Source: Hibiscus mutabilis
Lineage: Eukaryota > Streptophyta > Magnoliopsida > Malvales > Malvaceae
Length of the DNA: 64,000 bases
Assembly: GCA_019671005.1 (NCBI GenBank)
Contig: CM033752.1
Span: forward strand, 20,406,969 to 20,470,968
Direction of reading: 5' to 3'
The translations under genes were made by a program, and so were the position numbers. The notes under the pieces are model-generated. The model was not told the origin of the DNA. It searched no databases and saw only the letters and a list, made by a program, of their open reading frames with translations. Below are positions 33,871 through 45,927 of this stretch, piece after piece. Numbering within the stretch: the stretch's first letter is position 1; the number at the start of each line of letters is the position of its first letter.

Positions 33871-34501
33871 GACTGAATTGATTTTATTTAAAATTGAAGA
33901 GATAGATTACAACAAATAAGAAAAAAGGTGCGGGCCTAGTTAGGGATTCGCGGGGATTCATAGGCTCTTGGGCCCAAGGGTAAAGCCTATATAAAGACAC
34001 CATCAGCTCACTTATTTCCCCTATTTTTTATTTTTTGAATTCTCACTGTCTCTCATCACTCGACTCTCTCCGCTCTCTCTAAAATCCTTTTACCTAAACA
34101 CATATTTTCCAAATTTTTAACCTAGAAATGGATCGAAACACCCTATTGATCCACTCAGCCTAACTCCGATCAAACCTCAACTGTTCGCCAACCACCACCT
34201 AGAACTTCGACCATCATTCCTCTCCGGTCGCCGGCCAAAACCCTAAAATTTCCCAAAATTCCCAATTTTAACCCTAAAAACCTAATCTAGACCCGGTTAG
34301 ATAGAACCGCCCATCTTCCTCGGCCTAAAACCTAAATCTACCTAAAAACTCCATATTTTCAACTTTGACGGCCTCTCGAATCACTCCGGCTACCATTTCA
34401 AAACTCCGACTTAGACAAGATAAGCACCGACTACCTTTGATTCTTGTTTTCATCTTTTTCATTTCTATTTTTACACTAATGCTTTATTTATTTTTTTCTT
34501 A
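33871..34501 (+). promoter_or_regulatory. Promoter- and leader-like segment, origin unknown
   Basis: 'gcctatataaag' (TATA at 33987-33996) is followed by a CT-rich leader (34010-34090) and an 'aaccctaa'-rich, GC-richer stretch to about 34400, then a T-rich run ending 'ttttcttatag' just before Athila element B integrase sequence at 34502. This is how a plant LTR or gene 5' region looks, but no ORF in it has a recognisable motif. It could be part of an LTR. Confidence 0.35.
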
Positions 34502-36205
34502 TAGGGACACATCGTCGAATTATATTATCATTGCAAACCTTGAACAAATAATGTTCATTCCAAACATATTTCGTCGCATCTCTAAGAAATCTTGCCTTCT
34601 TGTGCCCAATTATACCCAAAGGAGTCGTTCCACACACCAAGTAATTTACAAAATCACCATACCATGGTGTTGCAATCACAATGAAAAGCTTTTCATCAAG
34701 GAATGCATCGACAATTTGCAACTTATTTCCATCTTCGCTGCCTGCTTCCAACCTTGAAAGGTGGTTGACAACTTGATTTTTTGACCATTTACAGTCTTTT
34801 ATCTCTATCAAACTAATGCAGCAATAAAATATAACGGATCAATCCTGCTTTTGCATCTTTTTTTGCAAATAGGTATCTCAATACAGAATGATCAGCATAA
34901 ACTATAATTTTTATACCCACAAGATAAGAACGAAACTTACCAAAAGCAAAAATTATCGCTAACAACTCTTTCTTAGTAGTAGTGTAATTGATTTCAGCTT
35001 CAGTTAGAGTGTTACTAGTATAGTAGATCACATGAAATACCTTGTCTCATCATTGCCCTAAGACTGCTCCCACAGCGAAATCACTGGCTTCGCACATTAG
35101 TTCAAATGGTTGCTCCAGTTGGGTGACGATCGGTGCGTTCATAAACTACCTTTTAATTTTATTGAATGCATCATCAAAAACAAATTTTCTAATCTACTCT
35201 AACAATAAGCATAGAGGTTTTGTGATCTTCGAAAAATCTTGAATAAATCTTCTATAGAACCCATCATGACCTAGAAAACTTTGAATTCCTTTTACATTTG
35301 TTGGTGACGGCAATTTTTCAATTACTTCCACTTTGGCTCTATCAACATCAATTCCTGCTTTAGATATTCTATGGCACAACACGATCCCCTCTGTAATCAT
35401 GAAATGACATTTTTCTCAATTTAGAACAAAATTTGTGTCTTCACATCACTGTAATACTTTCTCTAGATTGTCGACACAATGGTCAAAGTTATTCCCATGC
35501 ACCAAAAAATCATCCAAAATGATTTCAAGGAAATTATCAATCATATCAAACAATATTTCCATCATGCACCATTGAAATGTGGTTGGTGCATTACAAAGAC
35601 CAAAAGGCATGCAACAAAAGGCAAATGTCCCAAATAGGCATGTAAATATAGTCTTTTCCTGATCTTCAGGTGCAATAGCAATTTAATTGTAGCCAGAATA
35701 TCCATCTAGAAAACAGTAATACTCCTTGCCAGCAAGTTGATGGAGCATTTGATCAATGAAAGGAAGAGGAAAAATGATCTTTCCTTGTGGCTGTATTGAG
35801 TCACCCGTAGTCCATAAAAATACACTAACCCGTAGGGACGCGAGTAGGAATCAGTTCATCAGTATCATTGTGGACTACAGTGATGCCACTTTTCTTAGGA
35901 ACACAGTAGACTGGACTTACCCATGCACTATCAAAAATTGTATAGATAATACCTGCGTCCAACCATTTAAGGATTTCCTTGTTGACCACTTTCTTCATCT
36001 TTTCATTCAATCGACGTTACGAATCAATAGATTGTTTACTCTTATCATCCAGCTTGATTTGGTGCATGCACAAAGATGGACTAATACCTTTAATACCTGC
36101 AATGGTCCAAGAAATAGCATATTTATGTTGCTTCAAAATTCTTATCAACTTATCTTCTTGCATTGCATCTAGAGTTGCAGAGACAACGATTGGGAGTGTT
36201 TCCAC
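34502..36205 (-). pseudogene. RT, RNase H and start of integrase of Athila element B
   Basis: Read on the minus strand. RT: EILKWLDAGIIYTIFDSAWVS (about 35980-35918), YSGYN, CMPFGLCNAPTTF (about 35640-35600) and the active site ILDD with aspartates at 35509-35514, then GIVLCHRISKAGIDVDRAK. RNase H: ASDFAVGAVLGQ (about 35090-35055), YADHSVLRYLFAKKD. Integrase begins PWYGDFVNYLVCG and ends at RRCVP (about 34503), where homology stops. Stops occur at 35825, at the end of the YSGYN block and elsewhere. It is more complete than derivative A and shows what the latter has lost. Plus-strand ORFs here are shadows. Confidence 0.88.
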
Positions 36206-36312
36206 ATCTCCAAGGAATACATATTTGAGATTAGTTAGTAATAACGTTTGTTCTAGAGTAAGAGCTTCTTCAATAGATGGTTTAAAAGTAGAAATTGTCC
36301 GACGAACTAGAT

Positions 36313-36831
36313 CTAAAGATTCAACTTATCATTTGTGGTGAATTGTCGTAGTGAGTACTTAAACAATATGGTACAATTCGGGAGATCATCTTCTATAGTT
36401 GTCAGCACAGTATCCTCATCAATGAGTATACTATGATGATTCAAGTCTTCTTGAATGATATTGTCAAGAATATCAATATGATGACATTCCTCAGTCTTTC
36501 TTCCAATATCTGCATTGAACACCCCAAAAGTAACTTGGTCATTGTTGACCCACATTGTAAGTTTTCCTTTTGATATATCAATAACTGCATTTCTAGTTGC
36601 TAAGAATGGGCAGCCAAGGATTATGGGGACATCCTTCTCTACCTCACAGTCAAGAATAATAAAGTCTGCTGGAAAAATGAACTTGTCTACATGAACAAGC
36701 ACGTCTTTTAGTTTTCTATTTGGATAAGTTAATTTGTCTACCAATTGCAATATGGCTGTAGTTGGCTTCATTTCTCCAATGTCTAACGTTTGAAAAGTTG
36801 ATAATGGCATTAAATTAATGCTATCCCCCAA
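36313..36831 (-). pseudogene. Athila-type aspartic protease region of element B
   Basis: A 172-residue open stretch beginning GDSINLMPLSTF, the Athila-type protease active-site context, and continuing through FPADFIILDCEVEKDVPIILGCPFL, which matches the C-terminal half of the fold. The residue before the serine is Asp-Ser rather than the usual Gly-Ala context, but the frame upstream is broken so the full motif is not readable. In the family it processes the polyprotein. It lies between gag and RT, as expected. Overlapping short minus ORFs at 36810-37187 read the gag-protease linker. Confidence 0.75.
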
Positions 36832-37911
36832 ATCACAATGAGCTTTGCTAAAGTAGTGATTACCAATAGAGCAACGAATGAAAAAAGCTGTCTGGATCTT
36901 TTATCTTTCTCGGTAGAGGGGTAGATATTAACGCATTGCACTCCTCTGTGAGCGTAATGGTTTTTATAGCACTGAGCTTCTTCTTCTTGGACAAAATACC
37001 CTCCATGAACTTGGCAATTAGGAATCTTTGTAATATCATCAATCAAAGGGATTTGCACTGTAAGCTGTTGCAAAGTATCATGAAAGAATTGAAATTGAGT
37101 ATCAGACTCAGTGTTATTAAATCTTTGAGGAAAAGGTGGAAAAGGATTATCTACTAGTTGCGTCGACATTGGGTATTGTGGCAACAACTTAGATTGTAAA
37201 ACTGATGGAAATAGAGAAATAACTAGAGGAACATTACCCAGTTTGCCATCATCTATTTTATCTTCTACTGTATGATCAAGTTTAGAGGGTGTTCCTCATT
37301 CTTGAATGGTGTGGGAACTGCTTACGTCGAGTCAACAGTTTGTTTGTCACTACGAAGAGTAATAGCCTTGCAATGCTCCATACCCTTGATCGCTGGGCTC
37401 TTAGTATTGCTAGGAAGTGTGCTTAGTTGTCGAGAATTCATGTCAGTAGCTAACTGCCCCAACTGAGCTTCCAAAGTGCGTAGAGTGATCTTGCACTATA
37501 ACTTCTGTGCGAGAAAAATGGTCTCGTACCATTTCCTCAAAAAGAGCAAATGGATCAGATATAGTTGATAGAGAATAATGACTAATTTGTGACTGTGTCT
37601 GAGATGGTGCTCCATATTGTTACTGTGCACCATATTGTGATTGTTAAGATTGTGAAACAGGAAGTTGTGGTTGCATCCTATTTTTTGTGGTTGCAATGGA
37701 GTTTGCGGGGTAAACTATTGTTGCGGGTAACTAAATTTCCCTTGGTGCACATTAGATTCCCTTGAAAGGAATTATTCCTAGAATGGAATACTCCTGGATT
37801 ATGCGCAAAATTTGAGTTACCCCAAGATTGTCGATTAGCTATATTGTAAGATGTACCCATGTTTTTGCCTCTCATGTTGATGAAATAAATAGCATTTTCT
37901 GCATGCTATGA
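36832..37911 (-). pseudogene. Gag-protease linker of Athila element B
   Basis: Low-complexity Asn/Gln/His-rich reading (for example SWGNSNFAHNPGVF at about 37830) in several short frames with stops. It joins the zinc knuckle to the protease and corresponds to the highly variable linker in Athila polyproteins. No enzyme motif is visible. Confidence 0.55.
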
Positions 37912-38850
37912 GAAATCTTCATAGCTATGGTTCTCGCCACAAATCTCACAAGAAAATATAGGAGTTGCATTCTGTTGAGCTAGCTGGATATGAGCAACTT
38001 CACTTATCCCCTCCATATTCTTGATTTTGTTCTCGAAGGAAAAAATCTGAGCCTTTAGAGAAGAAACATCATCAAGCTCGAACACTCTTGGTGTAGCTTT
38101 TCATGAATAAGCTATTGGATTAGGATATTGAGAATTATTTTGAGCAAATTACTCCAACACACCAACAACAGCGGTGTAAGTGCAATCAAGTAAAGGTCCA
38201 ATAGATGACCCATCGACAAGAAGTCTTATGGCTGCATTCAACCCATTGTACAAAATTTCAATTTGAGTTTCTTGTTGAATGCCATGGTTGGGACATTGAC
38301 GCAACAAAGACTTATATCTTTCCCATGTAGTGTGGAGAGTCTTATCATCCAATTGATAGTAGGCTGTAATATCATTCCTCATACGCGAGTTCATTGTTGG
38401 TGGATTAAAGTGCAAAACAAATTGAGTTGCAAGATCATTCCATGATGTAATAGATCCAGCAGGGAGCCCACAAAACCATGTGCGAGCTCTACCTTGCAAA
38501 GAATATAGAAACATATGCATTCGTAAGGCATCATCAAGAACACCTTGCTGGCTAAACGAAGCACAAATTAAAAGGAAGGATTGAAGATGCTCTCTAACGT
38601 CTTCATGTGGTAACCCCATGCACTGCCCATTCGAGTTAAGAATTTGAAACATAACTGGTTTTAACTCGAAATTCCCAGCTTGAATAGGTGGTCAAACAAA
38701 TCCTGGTTGCAAATCGTTCAATTAGGGAACAGCAACCTCTCGGATTGTCTATTCTGAGCTGGTGGGTGCATGGTGGGTTTTCAGGATCATAAGAGATACC
38801 CTCGTTGTTGGGTTGGCTTGCCATCCCACTACGTTCTTGAATTCTTCTTC
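37912..38850 (-). pseudogene. Gag of Athila element B
   Basis: The open stretch 38149-38652 reads GLPHEDVREHLQSFLLICAS, MFLYSLQGRARTWFCGLPAGSI, LATQFVLHFNPP, TTWERYKSLLRQCPNHGI: a retrotransposon gag core of Athila type. The N-terminal part lies at 38636-38824 in another frame (MASQPNNEGISYDPENPPC). The zinc knuckle at about 37912-37950 reads CEICGENHSYEDF, with the last cysteine replaced by Phe. The family role is virus-like particle assembly. The frame is broken between core and N-terminus. Confidence 0.85.
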
Positions 38851-39037
38851 TAAAAGTTCATTCAACCTCTGGATCTGGTGCAAAGAGTGGTGTGGCAGCA
38901 CTTCTGGTCATACAACACCTACAAAACTTAATAAAAAGAAAAGAAAATAACGAAAAGACAACTATAGAAACAATTACAAACTAAATAAAGAAAATAAAAT
39001 TGCAAGCAGAAACATAAAAACCAAATAAAGCCATCCC

Positions 39038-39055
39038 CAAAATTGCCCCAAAACT
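39038..39055 (-). other. Degenerate primer binding site of Athila element B
   Basis: On the plus strand 'tccccaaaattgccccaaaa' stands where the reverse complement of the tRNA-Asp site (TCCCCGGCAACGGCGCCA) is expected, next to the LTR end at 39056. Several bases differ. Confidence 0.5.
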
Positions 39056-40307
39056 TGATCGATGTAAAAACGTCATACTCTAAGTACAAGCAAACACTGT
39101 CGATGCAAGAATAGAAACATGAAGATCCTATTAGATATCGATCCCACGAGGATGGGTATTTAACTTTAATATTATGTGGCCACAAGCAATTATGTAAACG
39201 GAAATATTGTGAGTGTAATGGTAATTACAATAAAGAAATAAAGTAATGAGTATGGATCAATTGTGATAGCAATAAAGGAAAATATAAAAGAGTAAAGAAA
39301 TATTATGATAAGGCGTGGATACCCCTGGTTCAGCTTGGCAGAAAAGTCACGTACACTAAAGGAAGTTCGATGGATCAAATTGCAAGTAAAAGGTTAAGAT
39401 CACTTACTAACTTCCATTCAATCTTCAACTGTTGACGTAAAGATATAGATCGGCCTCAACTCTCATTATGAGTCAAAACTACAATCCATTGAACAATTGG
39501 ATCAACTCTCATTCTATCCTCACTCAACTCTCATTGTAATGGCTTGTTAATCTGACTTGTTACTACGTCTCTCGATGTCAGTAGCTATGTTTAACATTCT
39601 CATGCAAACATTAACCAGATCCAACAATCAAAGTATGAGAAAAAGCTAATAAAAATATATTGAACTAAAAGATAAGATTTAAATAAGTTCATACAAAGTT
39701 TAAAAGAGTTGAACCATCGTCATTAAAGAACAAAATATAATGGAAATCTTCAACAAACATCTAATTAAAAGAAAGTTTAAGAAGATAATAAAATATTCTC
39801 CTTGATCTTGAACTTGAATCCTCTACTCCTCGAATATTTCTGCTTCACCTTGGATCTCCAAAAATAGAGCTTAAGCATCCATGGAAGGATAGAAAAAGCT
39901 TGGAGGTTGAAGATGATATGAAAATAAAAATCGCATGACCCTCTCTCTTCCCGAATTCATCTTTTTATAAGTTGCCAAAGAAAGGACACGTGTCCTTCAA
40001 GTGTTTTGTGTGACTACCAGGCATACCAAATAGGTTATAACAAATAATACAGCTGGCAGACTTGATAGCTAGTATATATAGTGTCAAGCTTGTTGTAGTG
40101 GTGAAGCTTCCTCTACAGGGACATTAGAAATACAGCGACAACGAGACAAAATAAGTAGAAATATGTGAAATAAGAGCAACTGAGACTAAGTTAGACAAAG
40201 TAAAGAAAATAGACAAGAAAATACAGAAATGGATGCAATAAACACAGATGGCGGGACAATTAAATCTATAAATCTATGGGAAATACATGCTATTTAAAGA
40301 GCTATCA
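39056..40307 (-). repeat. 5' LTR of Athila element B (1252 bp)
   Basis: On the minus strand it runs TGATAGCTCTTTAAATAG ... CGATCA. Its inner half matches 22166-22803. A minus-strand TATA-like 'cttataaaaag' lies at about 39962-39972 (plus 'ctttttataag'). The right flank GAACA (40308-40312) equals 22161-22165. ORFs at 38928 and 39190 are shadows. Confidence 0.82.
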
Positions 40308-40312
40308 GAACA

Positions 40313-40694
40313 TTTGAGAGCTTTCATTGTGATTTCCATTTCAAATGTTTGGGGTGTGAGCTCTATTTTGCAAACATTTAATCTTCTAAGGATTTATTCT
40401 TTGTATGCTAAGTTTTTATTTTCTCTTTAAGATAGTTTGTATTCTTAAGATTTGAGTAGAAATCTTAAGGTAGTTTGTAACGTTTCACTTTATCCTTAAA
40501 GATGGATCAAATTAGTGAGTATAGGAAATCCTTTGTGTTGATAGCTAATATAGTGGATGTAAATTTCATTTAGGAAGTTGAATCATTCTAAATTGTGTAT
40601 CAAAGTTTCATATCTTAATCAACCTTCCTTAGAATTTTTATTTGTCCAATTCACCCCTCTCTTGGCTATATTTCATTGTGTGATTGACTCAGCA
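40313..40694 (+). mobile_element. Copia/SIRE-like LTR, second part
   Basis: Continues the LTR broken at 22165. It carries the SIRE-type end 'tccaattcacccctctcttgg' (about 40645) and finishes 'gattgactcagca' at 40694. 'attggt' follows, which is how a tRNA-Met primer site (TTGGTATCAGAGC) would start, but it is cut after 'attgg' by TGTAACGCCC at 40700. Confidence 0.6.
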
Positions 40695-40699
40695 ATTGG

Positions 40700-41365
40700 T
40701 GTAACGCCCTAAAACCAACATCACATTTGGTCCTCAAGCCCAAACCATAAGTAAAATTTTACAACTAGATTTAGCCCAAATTACAATCATTTCCATAAAT
40801 CCAACAACGTTTTGGAAAAGGACGATACAAAATAGTTAAATTGTTAACATGAGAGTTCCAAATTAAAACAAGATAATGAAAACAATCGGCAAGATTAGTA
40901 AATCCAAAATAAGAGTTACAGACATAAAATCAAGGCTCATATGAATATATTGCCTGACAAATCTAAGTACTGTACTCTAGAAACATGTCGATGAGCTGAA
41001 ATACTAAGGAAAATACTTAAGTTCAAGCTACGTCAAAGTCTAAACGATTCTGAACGTTGAGCTCATAAAGCCCAGTGGATACACCTCTACTCTACCATGC
41101 TTCATGCAAATCATAAACATAAAGCATGTAGCTAGATAAGATGACATGGCAATAAAATGATACGTGGCGCTAATATTAGTCCCCTAAACACCTGCTAACA
41201 TCATAACAATCATAATACGCAACACACAGGGCCCAATCATACCATACCATAACAACAATGGAGTGAGGCCCGAGTCACACAACATCGGGAATGTAAACTC
41301 TATGGGTGAGTCCAGGTCACACAACATCAAAACATACACCCTGGGTGAGGTCGGGTCACACAACT
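40700..41365 (-). mobile_element. Tekay-type LTR fragment D (minus strand)
   Basis: The plus-strand start TGTAACGCCCTAAAACC is the reverse of a Tekay LTR end (...GGGCGTTACA), as at 57840. It contains 'gagctcataaagcccagtgg' (41060) and three 'gggtcacacaac' units (41270-41363), typical of the middle of such LTRs. It breaks at 41365, where an inverted copy of 40999-41044 begins. Confidence 0.6.
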
Positions 41366-41411
41366 TTTAGACTTTGACGTAGCTTGAACTTAAGTATTTT
41401 CCTTAGTATTT
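40999..41411. repeat. Perfect 46-bp inverted repeat with 321-bp spacer
   Basis: Bases 40999-41044 and 41366-41411 are exact reverse complements over 46 positions (for example 'aaaatacttaagttcaagct' against 'agcttgaacttaagtatttt'). The arms are part of the LTR sequence, so the second arm marks an inverted piece. Confidence 0.95.
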
Positions 41412-42430
41412 TTCATGTATTTCCTTAGTTTGAATGTAATGCATGTTTCCTTATTAAATAAATCTACTATGGGGAATTTAATGTCTAATGTATCCAATTA
41501 TGCTTCAATTTTGTTCTGATCATTTTGCTAGTGTTTGCAAGATTTATCATGACGAAATAGGTTGTCTCTAGTACGTAAAGTGACCAAATATGCAGCTACG
41601 CTACTCATCGCATTTGATGTCAGGTCTACGTATCCTATAATATACTAGAAGGTCTTCTGTACATAACTACCTAATGCTAGCTGGTGTACTCTCATCGTGA
41701 TATACGAGCACTATTATGTTGCTGGTGAAGAATGCTGCTTGATTGATTCTTGATCGTTGGAAGCAAGTAAGTAATCCTTTTAATGCAAGAAGGCTGCAAA
41801 AAGAAATATTTAAGGTAGGCAATGATATTGGCATGGTGATGGTTGATGTTTGATAAGGATGGTAAGGATGTAAGGAAGATGTTTAGGGGCTGGTTTTAAG
41901 AATGGAGATGGCATAAAGATGGTGGTGATGATATGAAGATGGTAATGGATGTTTGGAAGGGTGAAGGTAAAGATAGAATGATGTCGGGATCAAAGAAGAA
42001 CCTTTGCTATAAAGAGCATATACCTTAACCTTATAAGAACCTTGGATCAGATGGAACAAAACTTGGACCCTCTAGCTATGAAAATAGGAACCACAAGTAT
42101 CAAAGATAGGGATAACGCCACAAGTACAAGACTTGATAAGTCCATATAGTTATTAAATGAAAAAAAGAGAGAAATTCTGACAAATATCATTTGTGTTGAA
42201 TGTAATGAGTTAAGTACCAATGCCAAGGCAAAGGCCTATTTATAGTTTACAAAAAGGTGTGGCCAAATGGGCACATGATGGTTCGGCTATGCTTGAATGG
42301 ATATGTGCCTCCTTGAAATCACATGATGCTTAGATTTGAATGCACATGTCTCCCCATCTTAGCGCCAATGTTGTTGTCCACCCTTAAGTGAAAAGTGTCT
42401 TGTTTTTTGATGCATTTCTTCATGGAATGA
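41412..42430. other. Unassigned, probably LTR-derived sequence
   Basis: No coding motif. A run of GA-rich direct repeats ('gatggtgatgatatgaagatgg') lies at 41840-41980. On the minus strand 'actataaataggcc' (plus 42230-42245) is a TATA-like site, so part may be a minus-strand LTR. Confidence 0.35.
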
Positions 42431-43015
42431 TAGTTTTATGAAAGGGCACAACTTGAGGAGTCATGATACTTGATGTTGGTGACCTTTCGTGAAGAGGAAT
42501 GATAATAAAATGGTATCTTTTGGTAGCAACTCTTCAAGAAAATTTATGTCACTTGAATGGCACCTTTTGATGAATAGTCATGATGCTTTGAAGGTGACCT
42601 TTGATTAAGAGACACAACTCTTGGTGAAGAGTCACAACTTTTGGTGAAAGGGCATGACTTTGAAGAACCATCCTTTGGTGAAAATACAATAATTTTGGTT
42701 GCACTTCTTGATGAAAAGTCATAACTTTTGATGAACAGACACAACTTGAAATGACACCCTTTGGTGAAGAGGCACGAATTGAAATGGCACCCTTTGGTGA
42801 AGAGGCATGACTTGAGATTTCACCATTTGGTGAAGAGGCATGACTTGAAATAGCACCCTTTGATGAAGAGGCATGACTTAAGATAGCATTTTTTGGTGAA
42901 AGAGGCATGACTTTAAAGCGCACCCTTTGGTGAAAAGTCACAACTTTTGGTGTGGCACCTCTTGGTGAAGAGTCATGACTCTTCATAAAAAGGTATGTCC
43001 TTTGGTGAAGCGTTG
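42431..43015. repeat. Minisatellite, core 'cctttggtgaagaggcatga'
   Basis: About a dozen variant units of 45-55 bp with 'ggtgaagagtcatgactt' and 'gaaatggcaccc'. On the minus strand they read as SSPKGAISSHA repeats in the ORF 42549-42986, which I take as repeat-encoded, not a gene. The array resembles in layout those before the polypurine tracts of the Tat-like elements, but no tract or LTR could be assigned. Confidence 0.85.
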
Positions 43016-44409
43016 CACCCCTTAATCACGTAGTCGTTTGGTGCATGAACAAGTATGTACCTTAGCTTTGGACTCCTAGTTGTTGGTTCCCTCCAAATGC
43101 CTTAGTAGTTTGTTCCCTCCAAAACAAAACATGGCATATATTAGAACTATATAATATAACTAAAGCATATGCTATAACATTTATATGATGCACGCCTAAG
43201 TAAATATGAAAATGCAGCAACATACTTATGTAATTGAAATGTATAACCTATGATGCAAACTAATCATGCATTAAACATAAACATGTGAACTATAGGTTAA
43301 ATGCATAACTATCATATGATGTGCAAATCATAATAAATGATGAATGGAAATATGTTATGATAACCTAGGACATAATGTATAATGCTAAGAATGATCATGA
43401 CATAAACATATATGAAATGTGTGACATGATAGCCTAAGTATATGATGGTTTAAACATGCATACTTATGACTAAGGGTAAGGCATAAATAAAATAAAGATG
43501 TATAAGGAAAGAAATAGATCCCTCTACTTTCATCCTCATAAAGAATAAAGATGAAAGTAATGTCAACAAGAGTAGGCGGTTGGATAGGATCACATCACAT
43601 TGGCTCCAGCTTTGACCAAAATTGCTGAATGATTATTGGAGGAGATAAAGGGAAGAAAGAGGATACCTCGTGCATTTTAATATAATCATTCTAGAAGATA
43701 AAGTACATATCAAAATATATCACAAAAATCCTTTAGATTCCCCCTCTCATTCACGCATCCTTCACCTTCTTCTTCCCTAAGCTTTATTCTCTATTAATGG
43801 AAGCTTGAGGCTCCAAGTCGAGGTTGCCCAACCAGCATATGTTGTTGCAACTGACCATGGAGATAAGGTTGTATTCGTGCTTGGAAAGTCTGATCAGTCA
43901 CGCCTATAGCTTACCGCTGGGAGCATGAGACTCCAAGCCGAGATAAGATAGCTTAAATCATGCCTTAATCTTCGAGAGAAGCATCTATAACATTCAAGAT
44001 TCTTTGAGAAATGTCCAAAATAACCCACAAACCCTAAGAGCACGTCTCATAGTGTATACCTATTCAAACTATGGTTTTCTTTGTGTTTAAGCAAAGTTAC
44101 TTTGTCATTAATGTGAAGGCAATATTTTCTCTCCAAGCATGTATAGCTTTTAGGGTTTTCTCCTATTTTTAGGGATTTTTTTAGCCTATAAATAGGCACT
44201 CTCTGTTTATATTATTCACGAATTAACAAATCAATAAGAGTTATCTTTCTTCAAAGAGATTTTTCTTTTTCAAGATTTTTATCTTGTTCACACTCTAATC
44301 CAATTGTGTTGCGACGTGTTGAGGTATTGTTCTCCATCGTCTAGGTTACTAAGGACTTACTATCTTTAGAGAGGTTCAAGCATTTTTTATACTTAGAAAT
44401 AAATCCCTT
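43016..44409. other. Unassigned sequence with an LTR-like TATA region
   Basis: No coding motif. AT-rich to 43560. A repeated phrase 'gaggctccaagtcgagg' / 'gagactccaagccgag' occurs at 43808 and 43927. 'agcctataaataggcac' (TATA at 44185-44196) and a following 'aacaaatcaataagagtt' leader look like the promoter and R region of a plus-strand Copia-type LTR. Its ends were not found. Confidence 0.4.
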
Positions 44410-45927
44410 TAGTGCCAAGGCCATAGCAAAATATTAAGGATCCACCCTAATGCCACTTTAGAGTCTGATTCAATCACCAAACTGAGACACCACTCCACTG
44501 CGGGTCTAGAATTATAGAAAGGGCATATGCTATCGCCCGAACATTAGCTTTATTTGAATCCATACGGCCAAGAGGAACCGAAAATAGCACAAAAATGTGC
44601 CCTTGATCATCTCTCAACACTCCTCCCATACCAGCTGAACCTGATTTCCCTCGAGCAGCACCATCCACATTAAACTTGAAAGAACCCTACAATAGAGGAA
44701 TCCACTAAACACCCAACCGTACACTCGACACAACAGATAGAGCTGAACACGTCCATAGACAGTACCACCACTGAGCCTCTACCACCACATCCGTCTCCTT
44801 CGTCGCTTTAACCCAATATAAAGACCTAAGCTTAATTAGAAAGAAAATGACATTCATCACCAAACTCTTAGCATTAAATACCTTATCATTCCGAGTGAGC
44901 CAAAGAGACCAAAAAACACATCACAACCCGAGACCCACCATTGCCAATATAAACCGGTCTAAGAAAAATCTAATCCCAGAACTAGAAATTTCTTCAAATC
45001 CTCAGAATAACCAAAGACACCCTCCACCAGGATAGGAAACGAGCTCATAGCTCTTACATTTTAACGAAAGAGAATATAATGTAATCTATCTCGTAATCAC
45101 CCTCGTCGCACCAAGCACATACATCAAGCGAAGCATCCATAGGAACCCCACGACGTCTAATAAAATTGACCGCCGGTAACCTCCCCAAGCAAGCATACCC
45201 AATAAAAGTCTGCACCTTTGGTGGAATAGCAAGACTCCACGTGAAACAGGCCCCCAAATCTACCCTGCTAGCATCCGTCAACAATATCAAATTCAACAAA
45301 GCTGGCACCAAGAGATGTCCCATCCTATCCTTTTCCCAAGCTAACATATCCACATCGTCATTCTTAAGATGGAACGAATAAAAGATAGCCACCATCTCCT
45401 ACAACATAGCCCATTCAAAGGACCTCAACTCCCTGTAGAAAAATTGACCCCACTCTGAATGATTAAAAGAACCAACATAACCATAATCCCGAACCAAAAC
45501 CAATTTATTTTTTGCCAATGCAAATAACCTAGGAAAAAAGAACTTTCAGCGGCTCTTCGCGACACCAAGAGTCGAACCAGAACAAAACACTCTCCCTATT
45601 ACCAACATTCCAAATAAAACAAGCATCCTGAAAAAACTGTCCCACTTGTTTCGACGACACCGTATCCACTATTTGTCTCTAAACCACAAAAATAGCCCTC
45701 CTAGAGCCCAAACGAGGACGCCACCAAGGCATAAATTTGCCATATTTTGCGAAAATTAGAGAAGACCACAAAGAGTATCGATTTGTAGCAAAATGCAATG
45801 CCCATTTTGAAATTAAAGCCAAATTGTAGACCCTCAAATTTACCATACCTAAGCCTCGTAAATGGCGAGGGTGACACGCTAAATCTCATTTTACGCGGAT
45901 CAGTTTGCCTATCAACTCCACCCCACC
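44410..45927 (-). pseudogene. LINE (L1-type) ORF2 3' part: zf-RVT and RNase H
   Basis: Minus strand. The zf-RVT module (45054-45400) reads FTWSLAIPPKVQTFIGYACLGRLPAVNFIRRRGVPMDASL and CAWC, with its last cysteine/histidine part degraded. The RNase H segment (44474-44668) reads MDGAARGKSGSAGMGGVLRD followed by EALAY-like and SDSKVALGW sequence. In plants such RNase H domains end L1 ORF2. At the upper edge the reading FLWGG is cut by the LTR at 45928. Plus ORFs at 44847 and 45166 are shadows. Many stops; inactive. Confidence 0.85.

Larger units (their letters stand above)
22166..40307 (-). mobile_element. Athila-type Ty3/gypsy element B (minus strand), itself filled by later insertions
   Basis: The element is bounded by related LTR sequence on both sides (22166-22803 and 39056-40307) and by the perfect duplication GAACA (22161-22165, 40308-40312). 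On the minus strand it reads from the 5' LTR at 39056-40307 through gag, protease, RT, RNase H and the very start of integrase, then breaks at about 34502. The rest of integrase and part of the 3' LTR are missing. Bases 22804-34501 are other elements: Tekay and Tat LTR pieces and Athila derivative A. The insertion lies within a Copia-type LTR. Confidence 0.8.

Noticed and set aside
34365..36341. Plus-strand ORFs of 60-138 residues
   Set aside because: Antisense to recognisable Athila RT, RNase H and protease sequence on the minus strand.
42549..42986. 145-residue minus ORF with SSPKGAISSHA repeats
   Set aside because: It is the translation of a non-coding minisatellite; units are of irregular length and another frame is open as well.
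42431..43015. Could the regular repeats be a CRISPR array?
   Set aside because: Units are diverged, spacers are not unique or of constant length, and the genome is clearly a plant.
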